Below, in pieces: positions 1-9,427 of a stretch of 56,058 bases of DNA. The translations under genes were made by a program, and so were the position numbers. Below the pieces are notes generated by a model. That model saw only the letters and a list, made by a program, of their open reading frames with translations. It was not told the origin of the DNA and did no database searches. Position 1 is the first letter of the stretch. Every line of letters starts with the position of its first letter. Source of the DNA: Bacteroidales bacterium M6 (GTDB lineage: Bacteria > Bacteroidota > Bacteroidia > Bacteroidales > Muribaculaceae); the NCBI GenBank assembly GCA_001689485.1, contig LUJQ01000002.1, positions 1 to 56,058 of the forward strand. The letters are read 5' to 3'.

Positions 1-116
1 GAAGTTGGACTCGCCTTTTTATGGTTTAGCGGACAGTAATAATTATCAAACAGGGCATCAATCTCGTTCATGCGTTTTTGAGTTCTTTCTTTCTCTCCGC
101 GTTCCCAAGACCTCAT
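1..116 (-). CDS. Partial open frame running off the window start
   Basis: On the minus strand an ATG at 114-116 opens a frame that stays open to base 1. It begins MRSWERGEKERTQKRMNEID and is rich in charged residues, as in a helical protein. I do not recognise it. It lies beside a decayed phage tape-measure remnant on the other strand, so it may be a fragment of the same degraded element, a real gene continuing outside the window, or chance. There is no promoter or composition evidence to decide. Confidence 0.25.
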   Translation of the reverse strand, partial: MRSWERGEKERTQKRMNEIDALFDNYYCPLNHKKASPT

Positions 117-130
117 TATCAAAAATGGCA

Positions 131-715
131 AAATAGCGCAAATTCTACCAGGTCGTTTCGAACGGCGTGCCCGAAGACAACTGAATCAGCTTCCTAGAAC
201 CCTCGGCACGCAGCGCCGTGGGCGGCATCGCCGATATAAACAAGGTTGTCGGTGTCACCTCCACGCTTATCAAAAACTACGGGCTGTAATGGGGTGTCGC
301 AGCCGGTATACAGGATAAGATACAGCTGACGGCCAAAAACGGTGTAACCTCGTTCGAGCAGCTGGCGCAGGCACTACCGAGGGTGACAGGTAATGCCGCC
401 ACGCTGGGTGTTTCGATTGACGAACTGATGGGGACATTTGCCACGCTTACAGGAGTTGAGGTTCACACCCAGTTGGCCGCGATATCTTGTTACCACATGC
501 AAGCAGTTGAATGTAGCCACCAAGTCGGCCACGGCCATGAAAAAGCTGGCCACAATATCCACCAATGTCGGTTCTGCGGGCAGGAGGGGGCGCTGGGCTT
601 GGAGATGCAGGCCTTGGCGGGAAGGAAGGCATCAAAAGCCGCAGTAGCCTTGAAAATATCATTGCGCGGGTTGCTTGCTGCCACGGGCATAGGGCTGGCA
701 TTCGTGGCCATGACA
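131..715 (+). pseudogene. Remnant of a phage tail tape-measure protein gene
   Basis: Reading frame 2 from about 131 gives a recognisable stretch of a TP901-type tail tape-measure protein: FYQVVSNGVPEDN, a stop (TGA 182-184), SARSAVGGIADINKVVGV, a second stop (TAA 287-289), then TSFEQLAQALPRVTGNAATL and GVSIDELMGTFATLTGV. After about residue TQLAA the similarity scatters between frames. A late hydrophobic piece (GLLAATGIGLAFVAM, about 665-715) fits the membrane-like segment typical of tape-measure proteins. Two in-frame stops, frame jumps and loss of both ends mark it as dead. The family assignment is from memory of its conserved phrases; the decay is seen directly. It indicates a lost prophage or conjugative element. 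Confidence 0.7.
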
Positions 716-857
716 TCGATTGTTGAATACCCCCCTACTTCCTTGGAAAAAACAACCATCTGCATGCCGCAAGTCAGCGAATTATTATGTAACTTCGCAT
801 CCATGCGCAGCGTGGGCATATCAGCCTCCGAATTAACGGATACATCGAATTTACAGC

Positions 858-3577
858 ATGGTTATGGAACAATACATCAAGAATATCAACGACAACATAT
901 GCCGCAATATCGAGGAGAATGAAAACGACCGTGGTTTTATGTCGCAAAATATACTTGCACAACTTCGAAACCTGTTAGACCATATCTGTGTCAAGATATA
1001 TGTAGCACAAGGGGAGCACTTGATGACAATGAATTCAAGAACATACAAAATGCAAAGTCGTATGTCAAAAAGAACGGGAATCTACAATTCCTGATAAAGT
1101 TTCACGAGTTCTTGCTGATATCAGCGTCACACTACACCTTCGACCCCGACAGCTCCGAGCGGCTGATGCTGAAATACTATGAGTATCTTCTGCGGACCAA
1201 AGCCTTGATGAAGCAGCAATTCGGGTTGGACATTCTTGAGAATCTGTATATGTTTCCCATAGATACCGACCCGGCTTTTAAGGAGTATTACAAGGCAATC
1301 GTGGCAAAAATAGATTCCCTTATCCTTGCCAATGCACAGACCGAGGAGCGAAGGTTCTGCATCGACAAGGTAAAGCCGCTGTTTGTCAACGGCAAGGTAT
1401 ATTACGAAGTGACCTTTTCGCCTTCAAATGACAAAGCAGGCAAGTTCGACCGCATTATCGCATTCACACATCTGGAATTACCGACATATTATTCGGTATT
1501 TCTCCGTCTGACAACCGTCGATATAACTGTCGACGGCATGGTCATGCCGGTCAACCTCATCGTAGATTCAAGAGTGGCGGTGCGTCTGTGCGAGCTGCGC
1601 AATTTCTCCAAAATTTTCGGTGCCCCTGTCAATGTGTCGCAGAATAAGGAATACTCAAACCTGATGACCTATCTGCAAACCACAAGGCTGTCACTGACCG
1701 AGATAATGGATTTCCCCGATGAAGAGTTTGATGGATTTATCGACAACATAGGCTCGAAAGCCAAGACCACGCAGATTTCCCACCTGCTGTCAAAGTGCCG
1801 AAACCATATCAAAAACAACATCGACGGCAAAAACATCTTACGCTATCTATTGCTAAGGCTCAACAACAGGATTATCAAGAAACAGATATATGCAACTTCC
1901 CGATATATCCTCGGAGACTTATGCCTGAACCAGCAATGCAAACCTTTCGACAATCTGCCGTATGCGTTTTCCTTAGTGGAACATAACCCGGGCTTTTCCG
2001 ACCTTGTTGCGGCTATACCGCCCGAAGGACACAAACCCGAGCTGCTTGCCCGGCGCATAAAACACGCAGCCGAACAGGAAGGGCATCTCTATGCTCACCA
2101 CAGCGAACTTGAGGCATTCGGCACACCCGATAAATTATTGCAACTGAAAGATGAATTCAACAAATCCCTGCACACCACCCATCAAAGCTGCCAGATAGAA
2201 GAATACAAAGGTCATTATTTCATCCGACAATATGAAGATGACGTGCGCAGGATTATCGAGGAATTCAACAAGCTGGCAACATCAAGGGTTGTGAACTACA
2301 CAAAATCGGTCGACAGCTGGATGGCCTCTCCGGCAGCCGACCCACGGGCGGCATCAAAAGCAACCGAACTTAAAAGCCTTTTCTCCAACTCCACCATTGC
2401 AATGATCTACGGGGCTGCGGGTACAGGCAAATCCACATTCATCAATTTCCTCTCGCTTATATTCGGCAATAACCGAAAACTTTACCTTGCCAATACAAAT
2501 CCCGCCGTCGACAACCTGCGCCGTAAAGTAACCGCCCCTAATGCCGAGTTTTCAACCATAAAAAAATTTCTTAATGGCAACACCCGGTCAATCAAACGCG
2601 ACATTATCTTTATTGACGAATGCAGCACCGTAAGCAACAAGGATATGCGTGAGATACTGGAACAAGCCAGGTTCTCACTGCTCGTATTGGTCGGCGACAT
2701 GTTCCAGATCGAGGCCATACGTTTCGGCAATTGGTTCAATATTGCCCACAAGGCATTTTCACCGCCTGTAAAAATAGAACTTACAGACGTGTATCGCACC
2801 TCCCGGCCTGATTTGCTCAACGTATGGGGCAAAGTCCGGGATAATGCCGACGATATAACCGAATTCCTTGCAAAAGGGAACTTTTCCCACCGCCTTGACA
2901 AATCGATTTTCATCAAAACGAACACCGACGAGATTATACTGAGCCTCAACTACGACGGGCTGTACGGAATCAACAACATAAACCGGTTCCTGCAAAACAA
3001 CAACCCGAATCCCCCCGTCAGGTGGGATGTGCACACCTATAAAATCGGTGACCCGGTGCTGTTTAACAGCACCACACGCTTCCCCTGGCTGTATAACAAC
3101 CTGAAAGGGCGCATAATCGACATCGATACATCCGAAACGCAAATCACCTTCACCCTGGAGGTCGACACGATAATCAACAGCATCGACGTAGAAGGCTCCG
3201 GCCTTGTGATTCTTGAATCGGACAGCCCCGAAAAGAGCATCGTGCAATTCAGCGTCGGCAGGAATACGGATAACGATGATGACACCGACGACGAAAGCTG
3301 CATAGTCCCGTTCCAAATAGCCTATGCCGTCTCAATCCATAAAGCCCAGGGATTGGAATACAGCTCCGTCAAAATAGTGATTACACGTGAAGTGGAAGAA
3401 CAGATAACCCACAACATATTCTATACGGCGATTACCCGTGCATGCAACAGCCTGTCGATATACTGGAGCCCGGAAACCGAGCAAAAAATCATATCGTCCA
3501 TGTCGGGGAAATCAAATGAAAAGGATTTCCAATTGCTGAAAAGCAGACATCCCGAACTGTTCGCCGCCAGACGATGA
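858..3577 (+). pseudogene. Superfamily 1 (RecD/UvrD-like) DNA helicase, interrupted by a frameshift near 1015
   Basis: The main open frame (TTG at 1112 to 3577, 821 residues) has a Walker A P-loop GAAGTGKS (about residue 434-441 of that frame), a Walker B IIFIDECS (about 498-505), and the C-terminal SF1 motifs SIHKAQGLEYSSV and FYTAITRA. It should be an ATP-driven DNA helicase with a long uncharacterised N-terminal region. The protein does not start at 1112: the same frame is open back to 923 and reads sensibly (LDDNEFKNIQNAKSYVKKNG). A separate frame from ATG 858 (MVMEQYIKNINDNICRNIEE, then RGFMSQNILAQLRNLLDHI) supplies the matching N-terminus. Inserting one base after 1015 joins them as QGE-ALDDNEF. 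This is either a recent inactivating deletion at the GGGG run 1011-1014 or a sequencing error. The neighbouring phage remnant supports decay. Confidence 0.72.
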
Positions 3578-3776
3578 CCATACAGGCCAGCCAACCCCCT
3601 GACCAAAGTGGGGCATCTTACTTAAATTAATATAAATTAACACCCGGAAACGTCAACCGTCCAAAAATAATACCTTAATTTGCAACGGTATGCCGACAGA
3701 CGGCCGCATATCGGAATATCACGCCAGGCAACCACCCGGTATAATTTAAAAAACAAACCATCGTCACAAAAATGCC
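3578..3776. other. Gene-free interval
   Basis: About 200 bp between the broken helicase and the next secreted-protein gene. It is AT-rich around 3620-3680. A weak resemblance to a Bacteroidetes -7 box occurs at about 3671-3682 (CTTAATTTGC, one position off consensus), without a good -33 partner. I see no RNA gene or repeat here. Confidence 0.4.
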
Positions 3777-5354
3777 ATGAAAAACAGACATAATCCAAAA
3801 GCCATAAAACCAGTGGAAGGCAGACATACTCAAAATAACGGTATCCGGCAGGCAACGGCGTCAGTCGTAACCGCCATGTGCATGGCGGCATGCCTGTGCG
3901 CGGCACCGAAATCCATGGCGGCACCGGCAGAGGAAACCGTGTTCAGGACCGAACTTGAAAGATACACGACCCTCCAGCTCCCCGGCGACGAAACAAAGAC
4001 GACGCTGTCGGCCAACTGGGAGGCGGAGCTTAAAAACACCGACGGAAACCAGAACCAGCTGTCGATGGCCAGATGCGGCAACCAACTGTTCCTGTGCACT
4101 AGCTACTTCGACGACACCGACAGCCGGAAAGACGGACTGTTCCTGCGCCGTTTCTCCGTCCACGACGGGACAGACGACCATATGACCATACCCCTTCCTG
4201 AAGATTTCAAGGCCGGGGTAGAAAACTTCCATACAATCACGTCCGACTCAAAAGGCAACCTCGTGGCAGCCCTGGTCCAAGGCAGCAAATACGTATCTTC
4301 CGAAACTGTGACGATAACCCTTTACCGTGTCGACACCGACAACCGAAAAATCGATACCGACAGCAGGATTGCAATCGAAATCCCGGCAAAGGAGATATTC
4401 AATTCAGATGTCGATTACGACCCGTGGATGGAACGTATCGACTGCATGACCGGCGACTTCGTCGCGGGGGAATTCCGATTCGGCGCCACAATCGGGTGGA
4501 GATCCGGGACATCGCATTACGTATATTCACACATCCTTTTTGACTACGACACCGCATCATCAGAACCATCCGGCATCACCGACCGCCAGACAATCCCGGT
4601 AGAGCGTCTTACGGGAGAGAACAACAACGTATGGCCCGACATCACGCCGTTATCCGAAGGGACATTCGTGGTGACACGGGCCCCGGAAACCAACGGCGGC
4701 CCATACTATGCACCGACAATCTACACCCGCACCGACGGCAAGACCGACGACACCCTGTCGTCACCATGGGCCTCCAACAACGCGATGGCCAACTGCCGCG
4801 GCTTCTATACATTCATCCACAACGGCCACACCCTGGCCGTGACAGGCATCCGCCACGACACCGCCCTCGGAGGGAAAGGCTCATACTTCCGGCTGATCAA
4901 CCTTCCTTCGGACGGGACGTTCAAGGGGGAGACACCCCTGTGGGACTTCCCCGCCACAGCATTCCCGTCAGATGCCGCGGCACACCCCGTCTACCACAAA
5001 TCCTACCGGCAACTCGCCGTGGTGGAACCGGCTGCCGACGGCGACGCACCCGAGACCCATATCTATATCTGTTCACCCGGATGCGGCATCGGCTCATATA
5101 CGCTTTCCACAGACACAGGGATAACCACATCCCTCACGTCCGTCGACAACGGCCAGGCAGAAGCCCCCATACTTCAAGGCCGCACCCTGCGCATCCCTGA
5201 ATCCTCCGACAGTCCCGTCAGGGTGTTCGACCTCACAGGGCGCCACTTGGCGGAAATCCCGGTCGCCGGTTCTGAGGCCGACCTGCAAACGCTGGCCGCA
5301 GGGCTGTATATCGTACAGGTCGGCAACACAACCATGAAAATCTGCCTGCGATAA
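3777..5354 (+). CDS. Secreted protein of unknown function with type-A-like C-terminal sorting domain
   Basis: 525 residues. The N-terminus carries a signal sequence after a long polar n-region (hydrophobic core ASVVTAMCMAACLCAAP, followed by SMA/AP); an internal Met at about residue 34 could be the true start. The middle is polar, rich in Asp, Thr and Gly and without a catalytic motif I can name. It looks beta-rich, with phrases such as FDYDTASS and GSYFRLINLPSDG. The last 60 residues (VRVFDLTGRHLAEIPV ... LAAGLYIVQVG ... MKICLR) match the type A C-terminal domain found on Bacteroidetes proteins handled by the type IX secretion system, so export to the surface is inferred. It stands alone, with the PH-domain gene 81 bp downstream on the same strand. 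Confidence 0.7.
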   Translation: MKNRHNPKAIKPVEGRHTQNNGIRQATASVVTAMCMAACLCAAPKSMAAPAEETVFRTELERYTTLQLPGDETKTTLSANWEAELKNTDGNQNQLSMARCGNQLFLCTSYFDDTDSRKDGLFLRRFSVHDGTDDHMTIPLPEDFKAGVENFHTITSDSKGNLVAALVQGSKYVSSETVTITLYRVDTDNRKIDTDSRIAIEIPAKEIFNSDVDYDPWMERIDCMTGDFVAGEFRFGATIGWRSGTSHYVYSHILFDYDTASSEPSGITDRQTIPVERLTGENNNVWPDITPLSEGTFVVTRAPETNGGPYYAPTIYTRTDGKTDDTLSSPWASNNAMANCRGFYTFIHNGHTLAVTGIRHDTALGGKGSYFRLINLPSDGTFKGETPLWDFPATAFPSDAAAHPVYHKSYRQLAVVEPAADGDAPETHIYICSPGCGIGSYTLSTDTGITTSLTSVDNGQAEAPILQGRTLRIPESSDSPVRVFDLTGRHLAEIPVAGSEADLQTLAAGLYIVQVGNTTMKICLR

Positions 5355-5435
5355 GACGCAATTACATAATGCGACCCGACAGCCGATGCCACTCTATGGC
5401 CGGCACATACAACACCACAAATCACACAACACGAT

Positions 5436-5879
5436 ATGCAGCAGGCAAAAACGCTTATAGCCAAAACAACCTACCCGTCAAAAATCGACTGGTGGATTTG
5501 GGCAATTGTCGCCTTCGTAATCACAGTAATCATCATTATAGGCATCACATCGCCATGGTGGCTTACCCTACTGCTCGGTCTCGCAATCCTGGTTCCGTCG
5601 CTCACAGGCTTGATCGGCATATGGTACGCCATCGAAGGTGACAACCTCATTGTCTATCAATTTTTCCGGCCGAAACGCTATCCGATCAAAAAAATCAAAG
5701 ACGTCAGATATTCAAAAGGATTCCTGGCAGCCCCGGCCCTGTCATCCACCCGACTGGCCATCCGCTTCACCGACCGCAACATCCTCCGAAGCTCCCTCCC
5801 CCTCGAAATATCCCCCCTCGACCGCACCGGCTTCGTCAACCGCCTGTTATCCGTCAATCCCGGAATCACAGTCCGCTAG
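5436..5879 (+). CDS. Small membrane protein with a bacterial PH-like domain
   Basis: 147 residues. Two membrane segments lie near residues 20-58 (WWIWAIVAFVITVIIIIGI and WWLTLLLGLAILVPSLTGLI), followed by a short beta-rich soluble domain: WYAIEGDNLIVYQFF, YPIKKIKDVRYSKG, LAIRFTDRN. This is the layout of small PH-domain (DUF1200-like) membrane proteins of Bacteroidetes. The Y-P-I-K-K-I-K-D-V phrase is characteristic of that group. The cellular role of these proteins is not established and nothing in the context fixes it. It is followed 34 bp later by a strong bidirectional hairpin, so transcription ends here and meets the capsule operon arriving from the right. Confidence 0.65.
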   Translation: MQQAKTLIAKTTYPSKIDWWIWAIVAFVITVIIIIGITSPWWLTLLLGLAILVPSLTGLIGIWYAIEGDNLIVYQFFRPKRYPIKKIKDVRYSKGFLAAPALSSTRLAIRFTDRNILRSSLPLEISPLDRTGFVNRLLSVNPGITVR

Positions 5880-5912
5880 CAACAATCAAATCCACCCCCT
5901 CCAGACAAACAA

Positions 5913-5949
5913 TAAAGCGTTGTGCCAAAATCTTTGACACAACGCTTTA
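5913..5949. terminator. Bidirectional terminator hairpin between the PH-domain gene and the capsule operon end
   Basis: Perfect 12-bp inverted repeat TAAAGCGTTGTG (5913-5924) and CACAACGCTTTA (5938-5949) with a 13-nt loop. It lies between two convergent genes, 34 bp after one stop and 38 bp before the other, so it can end transcription from both sides. The A/T pairs at the stem base give a U-rich 3' edge in both directions. Confidence 0.75.
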
Positions 5950-5987
5950 AAATATCCTGATTTATCCCTAAGGATTATTCGTCCGGA

Positions 5988-6959
5988 TTATCTCTCCGCC
6001 CTGACAGGATTGCCAAGGAAATCGGCATAGGCCAACCTGATTCCGTCGGGCAGTTCGGTGGAATAAGTCCAACCCAACCTGGCAGCCTTCGACACATCCA
6101 ACAACTTGCGTGGCGTGCCGTTAGGCATCGTTGTATCCCAAAGAATCCGGCCCTTATATCCCACCACCCCGGCAACCAGCTCGGTAAGTTCCTTTATCGA
6201 CAGCTCCTTGCCTGTTCCGGCATTCACCGTTTCGTTACCCGAATAATTATTCATCAGGAAAACACAAAGGTTTGCCAAGTCGTCTACATAAAGAAATTCC
6301 CTTAACGGCGAACCATCACCCCAGCATGTAACTTCTTCCAGTCCCTGCTCCTTTGCCTCATGAAAACGGCGGATTAAGGCCGGCAAAACATGGGAATGCG
6401 TAGGGTGATAATTGTCGTTGGGGCCGTAAAGGTTGGTCGGCATCACTGATATATAGTCCGTGCCATACTGGCGGTTAAGGAATTCGCAATATTTCAACCC
6501 CGAAATTTTAGCGAGGGCATACGCCTCGTTGGTCTTTTCGAGTTCCGAGGTAAGCAGGCACGACTCAGGCATAGGCTGTGGTGCCATGCGGGGATATATG
6601 CATGAGGAACCAAGGAATTCAAGTTTCTTGACCCCGTTGCGCCATGCGGCATGGATAACATTCATCTCCAGCATCATGTTATCATACATGAAATCGGCCA
6701 ATGCCGACTGGTTGGCCTCGATGCCGCCAACCTTTGCCGCCGCAAGGAACACATATTCAGGTTTCTCCTGCTCAAAGAAATCATTGACCGCCTTTTGATC
6801 AATCAAATCCAGTTCCTTGTGGGTACGAGTTATAATATTCGTATAACCCTGTCGTTCCAACTCACGGATAATGGCCGACCCCACCATTCCACGATGTCCG
6901 GCAACATATATTTTCGAATCTTTTTCCATCGTAAAAACATCAATAAACCCGGAAGTCAT
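5988..6959 (-). CDS. fcl: GDP-L-fucose synthase
   Basis: 323 residues (312 if started at the internal Met at 6929, MEKDSKIYVAG, the start usual for this family). NADP-dependent epimerase/reductase of the extended SDR fold, turning GDP-4-keto-6-deoxy-D-mannose into GDP-L-fucose in the cytosol. Visible: Rossmann motif GHRGMVGSAI, the active-site pair in YALAKISGLKYCE, and family signatures LGSSCIYPRMAPQPMPE and PTNLYGPNDNY. It is the last gene of the capsule operon, 15 bp after the cytidylyltransferase-kinase fusion. Its substrate-forming partner Gmd is two genes upstream. Unusually for this phylum, GGAGG sits just before the 6959 ATG, which makes the longer start possible too. Confidence 0.93.
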   Translation of the reverse strand: MTSGFIDVFTMEKDSKIYVAGHRGMVGSAIIRELERQGYTNIITRTHKELDLIDQKAVNDFFEQEKPEYVFLAAAKVGGIEANQSALADFMYDNMMLEMNVIHAAWRNGVKKLEFLGSSCIYPRMAPQPMPESCLLTSELEKTNEAYALAKISGLKYCEFLNRQYGTDYISVMPTNLYGPNDNYHPTHSHVLPALIRRFHEAKEQGLEEVTCWGDGSPLREFLYVDDLANLCVFLMNNYSGNETVNAGTGKELSIKELTELVAGVVGYKGRILWDTTMPNGTPRKLLDVSKAARLGWTYSTELPDGIRLAYADFLGNPVRAER

Positions 6960-6974
6960 AATGACCTCCCAATC

Positions 6975-8132
6975 TTATAACGAACCTTTTCGGCGAATCT
7001 TTACAGGTATGACACCTTCGGCCGGGATTTCGTCGACAACAAGGGCGAGATGCCCCCCGCCACCGGCTCCAAGCATCTTCCAGGCAAGCGCACATCCCTT
7101 CCACCGGTCGATATACTCCTGCACACCCGGCTGCATCATTGCCGGGAACATTGCCACCTGCGCATCGAACGATGCACGGAAAGCCCGTGCAAACCCGTCA
7201 AGGTCACGCGAAAGGATAGCATCCCAACAACGGTCGGCAGACTCGGTGAGGTCACGCACCTTGGCAGGGGTTATATCCTTCCCCTCTACAACCGAACATC
7301 CTTGCCGACGTGGGAACATCGGCACTAGGCACAGATGGCTTTCCAGCCACGACAGCACCTCCTCGTCATGACATGATTCTATGCGCTGCGGCCAGTAGTG
7401 TCCGTCGTAATAATGCCTGGTCAGCCCCGACATACAGATTCCGATAGCATCCTGCGCCCCGGAAACGTGCCCCTTGTTCTCAGGATCGTTTTCGAAGCAG
7501 AACAACAGCCGTGCAAGCATCTCCTCATTGTAGGCAGGAAGCTCGTAAGGCCAAACCTTGCGGGCGGCATTGCGGGTGGAAGTCGACATGCCGCCACGCT
7601 CCATAAACTCTACCGTCGGCTCTATCGAAATGGTCAACGCCCACCCCGCACCATGCTGCGAAACATACGGCTGATCAATCCACGTACCCGCCAGATCCAC
7701 ACGGTATGGGAGATGTGATTTCACCCCCTGGCGCAGCGAGGTGGTCGACCGGGCGTCAAGCCCGGCATCGGGCACACGCTCCAGCTCCACATACTCTATG
7801 CCACGCTCGGCACACAGTTGCCGCTTCACATCGCTACCCCCGTCGGAATTGACCACGAACACATCGGGCTTAACCAAATCGAGAGTTTCAATGAAATCGA
7901 GCATACCGCTACCTGGATTGATATACGCATCAGTGACATAGCGTATAGCCTTGACCATGTACAGGCGCTCACGTTCGGAATATACAGTCCGACGATTCTT
8001 AAGCCCCTCGATAGTAGCATCCGACCCAATCCCCACATACAGGTCGCCATAGCCTGAAGCCGCCTTAAAGAATGCCACGTGCCCGGAATGAAGCATGTCG
8101 TAACATCCCGATACAAAAACCTTTTTTGCCAT
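6975..8132 (-). CDS. Cytidylyltransferase-like domain fused to a reduced GHMP-kinase-like domain
   Basis: 385 residues in two parts. Residues 1-135 are a nucleotidylyltransferase of the HxGH type: FVSGCYDMLHSGHVAFFKAA with HSGH at 15-18, and the second motif DARSTTSLRQ near 126-135. From about 140 a GHMP-kinase-like fold begins: PYRVDLAGTWIDQP (142-155, family motif 1), VSGAQDAIGICMSGL (about 223-237) and KMLGAGGGGHLALVV near the C-terminus (motif 3). The glycine/serine-rich ATP loop (motif 2, PxxxGLGSS) expected between motif 1 and the GAQD region is not there; that stretch is only about 65 residues long. Such a pairing suggests activation of a phospho-sugar or polyol to a nucleotide-linked donor for the polysaccharide, analogous in logic to heptose activation. 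The exact substrate is unknown, and kinase activity is doubtful. Confidence 0.75.
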   Translation of the reverse strand: MAKKVFVSGCYDMLHSGHVAFFKAASGYGDLYVGIGSDATIEGLKNRRTVYSERERLYMVKAIRYVTDAYINPGSGMLDFIETLDLVKPDVFVVNSDGGSDVKRQLCAERGIEYVELERVPDAGLDARSTTSLRQGVKSHLPYRVDLAGTWIDQPYVSQHGAGWALTISIEPTVEFMERGGMSTSTRNAARKVWPYELPAYNEEMLARLLFCFENDPENKGHVSGAQDAIGICMSGLTRHYYDGHYWPQRIESCHDEEVLSWLESHLCLVPMFPRRQGCSVVEGKDITPAKVRDLTESADRCWDAILSRDLDGFARAFRASFDAQVAMFPAMMQPGVQEYIDRWKGCALAWKMLGAGGGGHLALVVDEIPAEGVIPVKIRRKGSL

Positions 8133-8191
8133 ACCCGCTTAAACAGTTTGGAAAGTCCTGGTTATTATTAAAACACCTGTCGGCTAAGTAA

Positions 8192-8213
8192 ATCGTAAAA
8201 ATTATTTTACGAT
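8192..8213. terminator. Short hairpin overlapping the gmd stop codon
   Basis: ATCGTAAAA (8192-8200), loop ATTA, TTTTACGAT (8205-8213). Perfect 9-bp stem covering the last codons of gmd. It may act as a weak terminator or pause site. It resembles other intergenic CGTAAAA elements in this window (for example at 29080, 35087 and 46456). Confidence 0.4.
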
Positions 8214-9293
8214 GCCCTTCTCCAGATATTCCTCAAGGTTGGTCCGAACCTGCTCGCCTGCACGTTCAACCGCCACCTTCGCCATATCCGCATCTACCAT
8301 AAGGTTGACCAACTGCTCGAACGAAGTTTTCTTTGTCGGATCCCAGCCCAGCTTCGCCTTCGCCTTCGAGGGGTCACCCCAAAGATTTACAACATCCGTC
8401 GGACGATAGAAGTCGGGAGATACCTCTATAAGCGTACGCCCTGTCTTCACATCGATACCGCGCTCATTGGCACCCTCCCCTTCGAAACGCAGTTCGATAC
8501 CGGCACGGCGGAATGCCAGCTCGCAGAACTCGCGCACCGAATGCTGCTCGCCCGTGGCAATTACATAATCTTCCGGTTCGGGCTGCTGGAGAATCAGCCA
8601 CATGCACTCCACATAATCCTTGGCGTAACCCCAGTCGCGCAGCGACGACAGGTTTCCAAGATACAGCTTGTCCTGCTTACCCTGCGCTATTCTTGCAGCG
8701 GCAAGAGTGATTTTACGAGTCACGAAAGTCTCGCCACGGCGTTCCGATTCATGATTGAACAGGATGCCAGAGCAACAATACATCCCGTAAGCCTCGCGAT
8801 ACTCCTTCACAATCCAAAAACCATACAGTTTCGCAACAGCATAAGGCGAATAAGGATGGAAAGGCGTCAGCTCATTCTGCGGCACCTCTTCCACCTTGCC
8901 GTAAAGCTCCGACGTAGAAGCCTGGTAGATGCGGCACGTATCCTTCAGCCCGCTCAGACGCACCGCCTCCAGAATACGCAACACCCCCGTTGCATCCACG
9001 TCAGCCGTGAACTCAGGCGAGTCGAACGATACCTGCACATGGCTCTGTGCCGCCAGATTATAAATCTCATCAGGACGTACCTTGGCCACAACCTGCATAA
9101 TCGACATGGAATCCCCCAAGTCAGCATAATGCAGATGGAAATGCCCCCTACCCTCAAGATGGGCTATACGTTCGCGGAAATCCACGCTCGAACGCCTGAT
9201 GGTGCCATGCACATCATAACCCTTCTCCAACAGAAACTCGGCCAGGAACGATCCGTCCTGACCCGTAATCCCGGTTATCAACGCTGTTTTCAT
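8202..9293 (-). CDS. gmd: GDP-mannose 4,6-dehydratase
   Basis: 363 residues from the Met at 9293 (MKTALITG; an extra in-frame Met lies at 9299). Extended-SDR dehydratase that makes GDP-4-keto-6-deoxy-D-mannose, the precursor of GDP-L-fucose and related sugars. Visible: GITGQDGSFLAEFLLEKGYD (nucleotide-binding loop), the active-site run FHPYSPYAVAKLYG with Y-x3-K, and the C-terminal RPTDVVNLWGDPSKAK signature of Gmd. Length is normal for the family. It sits in the capsule operon; together with Fcl it implies a fucose-family sugar in the polymer. A gap of about 130 bp separates it from the preceding glycosyltransferase and contains a promoter-like sequence on the opposite strand. Confidence 0.95.
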   Translation of the reverse strand: MKTALITGITGQDGSFLAEFLLEKGYDVHGTIRRSSVDFRERIAHLEGRGHFHLHYADLGDSMSIMQVVAKVRPDEIYNLAAQSHVQVSFDSPEFTADVDATGVLRILEAVRLSGLKDTCRIYQASTSELYGKVEEVPQNELTPFHPYSPYAVAKLYGFWIVKEYREAYGMYCCSGILFNHESERRGETFVTRKITLAAARIAQGKQDKLYLGNLSSLRDWGYAKDYVECMWLILQQPEPEDYVIATGEQHSVREFCELAFRRAGIELRFEGEGANERGIDVKTGRTLIEVSPDFYRPTDVVNLWGDPSKAKAKLGWDPTKKTSFEQLVNLMVDADMAKVAVERAGEQVRTNLEEYLEKGIVK

Positions 9294-9314
9294 AACCATA
9301 AAAATTTATAATTG

Positions 9315-9345
9315 TTTGTTTTCTATCAATCGCATGTTATCTTTG
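9315..9345 (+). promoter_or_regulatory. Candidate promoter reading antisense to the capsule operon
   Basis: On the plus strand, TTTG (9315-9318), 19 bp, TATCTTTG (9338-9345) followed by CA. This matches the Bacteroidetes -33/-7 consensus at every fixed position. It points into the neighbouring minus-strand glycosyltransferase, so any transcript would be antisense. The predicted start is near 9352. No plus-strand gene follows. Confidence 0.45.
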
Positions 9346-9427
9346 CATTGGACTATATACTTGCAATGCTACACTTTAACCCTTGTTTCATGAATAAGCC
9401 AAATCGATAACACCTGATTGCACCCAC

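Noticed and set aside
1000..1030. Programmed -1 ribosomal frameshift in the helicase gene
   Set aside because: The shift direction would fit, but there is no X-XXY-YYZ slippery heptamer and no clear downstream structure; a simple one-base deletion or sequencing error is more likely.
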